Of a DNA stretch of 45,700 bases, positions 44,793 to 45,700 are shown one piece after another. The DNA is from an uncultured Synechococcus sp. (GTDB lineage: Bacteria; Cyanobacteriota; Cyanobacteriia; PCC-6307; Cyanobiaceae), in NCBI GenBank assembly GCA_903855705.1, contig CAINZT010000073.1:1-45700 (forward strand), read 5' to 3'. The notes under the pieces were generated by a model. It saw nothing but the letters and a program-made list of their open reading frames with translations. It ran no database searches and was not told the origin of the DNA. Positions within the stretch are counted from its first letter, which is position 1; the number at the start of each line of letters is the position of its first letter. The translations under genes were made by a program, and so were the position numbers.

Positions 44793-45604
44793 AAACAGCC
44801 TCCAGCCTGCCTGTGCTGACCTGCCAAGCATTTCTCAACCATTACCAAGCCGATAGCCCCCTGCATCTGTGCAGTGACTTCGACGGAACCCTGGTGCCAT
44901 TCCAGGCCGATCCAAAGGCTTGCCAGCTATCACCAAGACAGGCCGACACGTTGACAGCGCTGGCAGCCCTACCAGGAGTCCACATCACAATTGTCAGCGG
45001 CAGAACGCTCCTAGATCTGCAGAACCGCTTGGGCATTACCGGCCTGGGTTATGTGGGCAATCACGGCCTTGAAATAGCAACCGAATCCCTCAATTTTGTC
45101 CACCCTGGCGCCGTCGCCATGACAACAAAACTCGCACACTGGCAGGCCATCCTGCAAGATAAACTGCATCATTTCTCCGGAGTATGGATCGAAAATAAAA
45201 CATTATCTCTTTCCATTCATTACAGAAATCTGCCAGAGCATCGCCGCCAAGAATTCCTATCCGTGGTCGAAGAATGCTCGAGTGCAATCACGCAAGAGCG
45301 GCAGTTGCTGATCAGCGCTGCCAAGCTCGTTGTGGAGATACGACCGAACTTGGCCTGGACAAAAGGGTCGGCTATCCAGGCGATCAACGATTCCATCGAC
45401 GCAGACAGAAGCAAGGCGAGACGTGTCTACTTTGGCGATGACATCTCCGATGAGGATGCCTTTGCCCAATGGCCGGATGACTTGACCGTGCTGGTGGGAG
45501 AGGCCAATCGGCTGACCCATGCCAATTACCGGCTGAGCGACTACCTAGAGACCCATCGGCTCCTAGACGCATTACTTAAGCGGGTCCATCTATTTCGCCA
45601 TTGA
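44789..45604 (+). CDS. otsB: Trehalose-6-phosphate phosphatase
   Basis: The 271-residue HAD-family phosphatase has 'LCSDFDGTLVPFQ' (catalytic Asp pair), 'ITIVSGRTLLDLQ', 'YVGNHGLEI' and 'VYFGDDISDEDAFAQW'. It removes phosphate from trehalose-6-phosphate made by OtsA. ATGA overlap with treS at 44789 makes otsA-treS-otsB one translationally coupled operon. The C-terminus ends about 96 bp before the window edge; only a weak GCTTG-N8-CAAGC hairpin (45618-45635) follows. Confidence 0.92.
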   Translation: MKTASSLPVLTCQAFLNHYQADSPLHLCSDFDGTLVPFQADPKACQLSPRQADTLTALAALPGVHITIVSGRTLLDLQNRLGITGLGYVGNHGLEIATESLNFVHPGAVAMTTKLAHWQAILQDKLHHFSGVWIENKTLSLSIHYRNLPEHRRQEFLSVVEECSSAITQERQLLISAAKLVVEIRPNLAWTKGSAIQAINDSIDADRSKARRVYFGDDISDEDAFAQWPDDLTVLVGEANRLTHANYRLSDYLETHRLLDALLKRVHLFRH

Positions 45605-45700
45605 CGAGAAAGAATAGGCTTGATCTTTAACAAGCTAAGGGATCTGATACGGGGAATTTTTAGGGGCTCCAAGGGTTCCCTGGGCCAGGTTGATGGCCCG

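Overview
The window looks like a chromosomal segment of a high-GC picocyanobacterium of the Cyanobium / freshwater Synechococcus type. The evidence is gene content and order: Calvin-cycle glpX with rpe, a cyanobacterial-style LPS-transport cluster, ccsA, a lumenal pentapeptide protein, and a glpX-hemA-glgC-gnd-pgl block. Several copies of the cyanobacterial octamer GCGATCGC also occur (for example 17242, 17356, 22652, 24007, 34409, 39335, 44338). Genes are densely packed and many overlap by ATGA or TGATG. No rRNA, tRNA, insertion sequence or CRISPR array was seen.

Layout. 1-7.8 kb: the end of a U32 peptidase-family protein, typA, a DUF309 protein with a 15-bp tandem repeat, lptA-like/lptB/lptF-G, and ccsA. 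7.9-16.3 kb: rpe (minus), then a plus-strand run glpX, hemA, glgC, gnd, pgl, a CIA30-domain protein and a small conserved protein, i.e. central carbon metabolism plus the first committed step of tetrapyrrole synthesis. 16.4-19.2 kb: ilvD, a small membrane/coiled-coil protein and a divergent upp-like gene, all minus. 19.3-24.9 kb: a lumenal pentapeptide protein, a cobalamin riboswitch controlling hupE-cobW, purS-purQ, a 2-Cys peroxiredoxin and hypotheticals. 25-28.1 kb: an unrecognised helical protein, an AraC-type regulator that lacks its second HTH, a LysR-like regulator, and a small membrane protein.

28.3-41.2 kb is a metal-ion transport island: fetA-fetB exporter, two P-type ATPases (one PacL-like, one of a different P-type subgroup with an apparently frameshifted N-terminus), two paralogous CDF exporters with His-rich N-termini, a lipoprotein, an OmpR-type response regulator with its histidine kinase, and a UPF0016/Mnx manganese exporter. 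Directly upstream of mnx are three TGAC boxes at exact 11-bp spacing, which fits direct-repeat binding by the adjacent response regulator. Operator-like GTGATC palindromes precede the first ATPase.

41.5-45.6 kb is a tightly overlapping otsA-treS-otsB operon. It combines two trehalose routes and is visibly AT-richer than the rest, suggesting later acquisition.

A recurring oddity is in-frame tandem repeats that expand non-catalytic parts of proteins: 15 bp in the DUF309 gene, 18 bp in ccsA, 18 bp in a CDF gene, and 6 bp in both the histidine kinase and otsA. These are candidates for rapidly varying, length-polymorphic loops.
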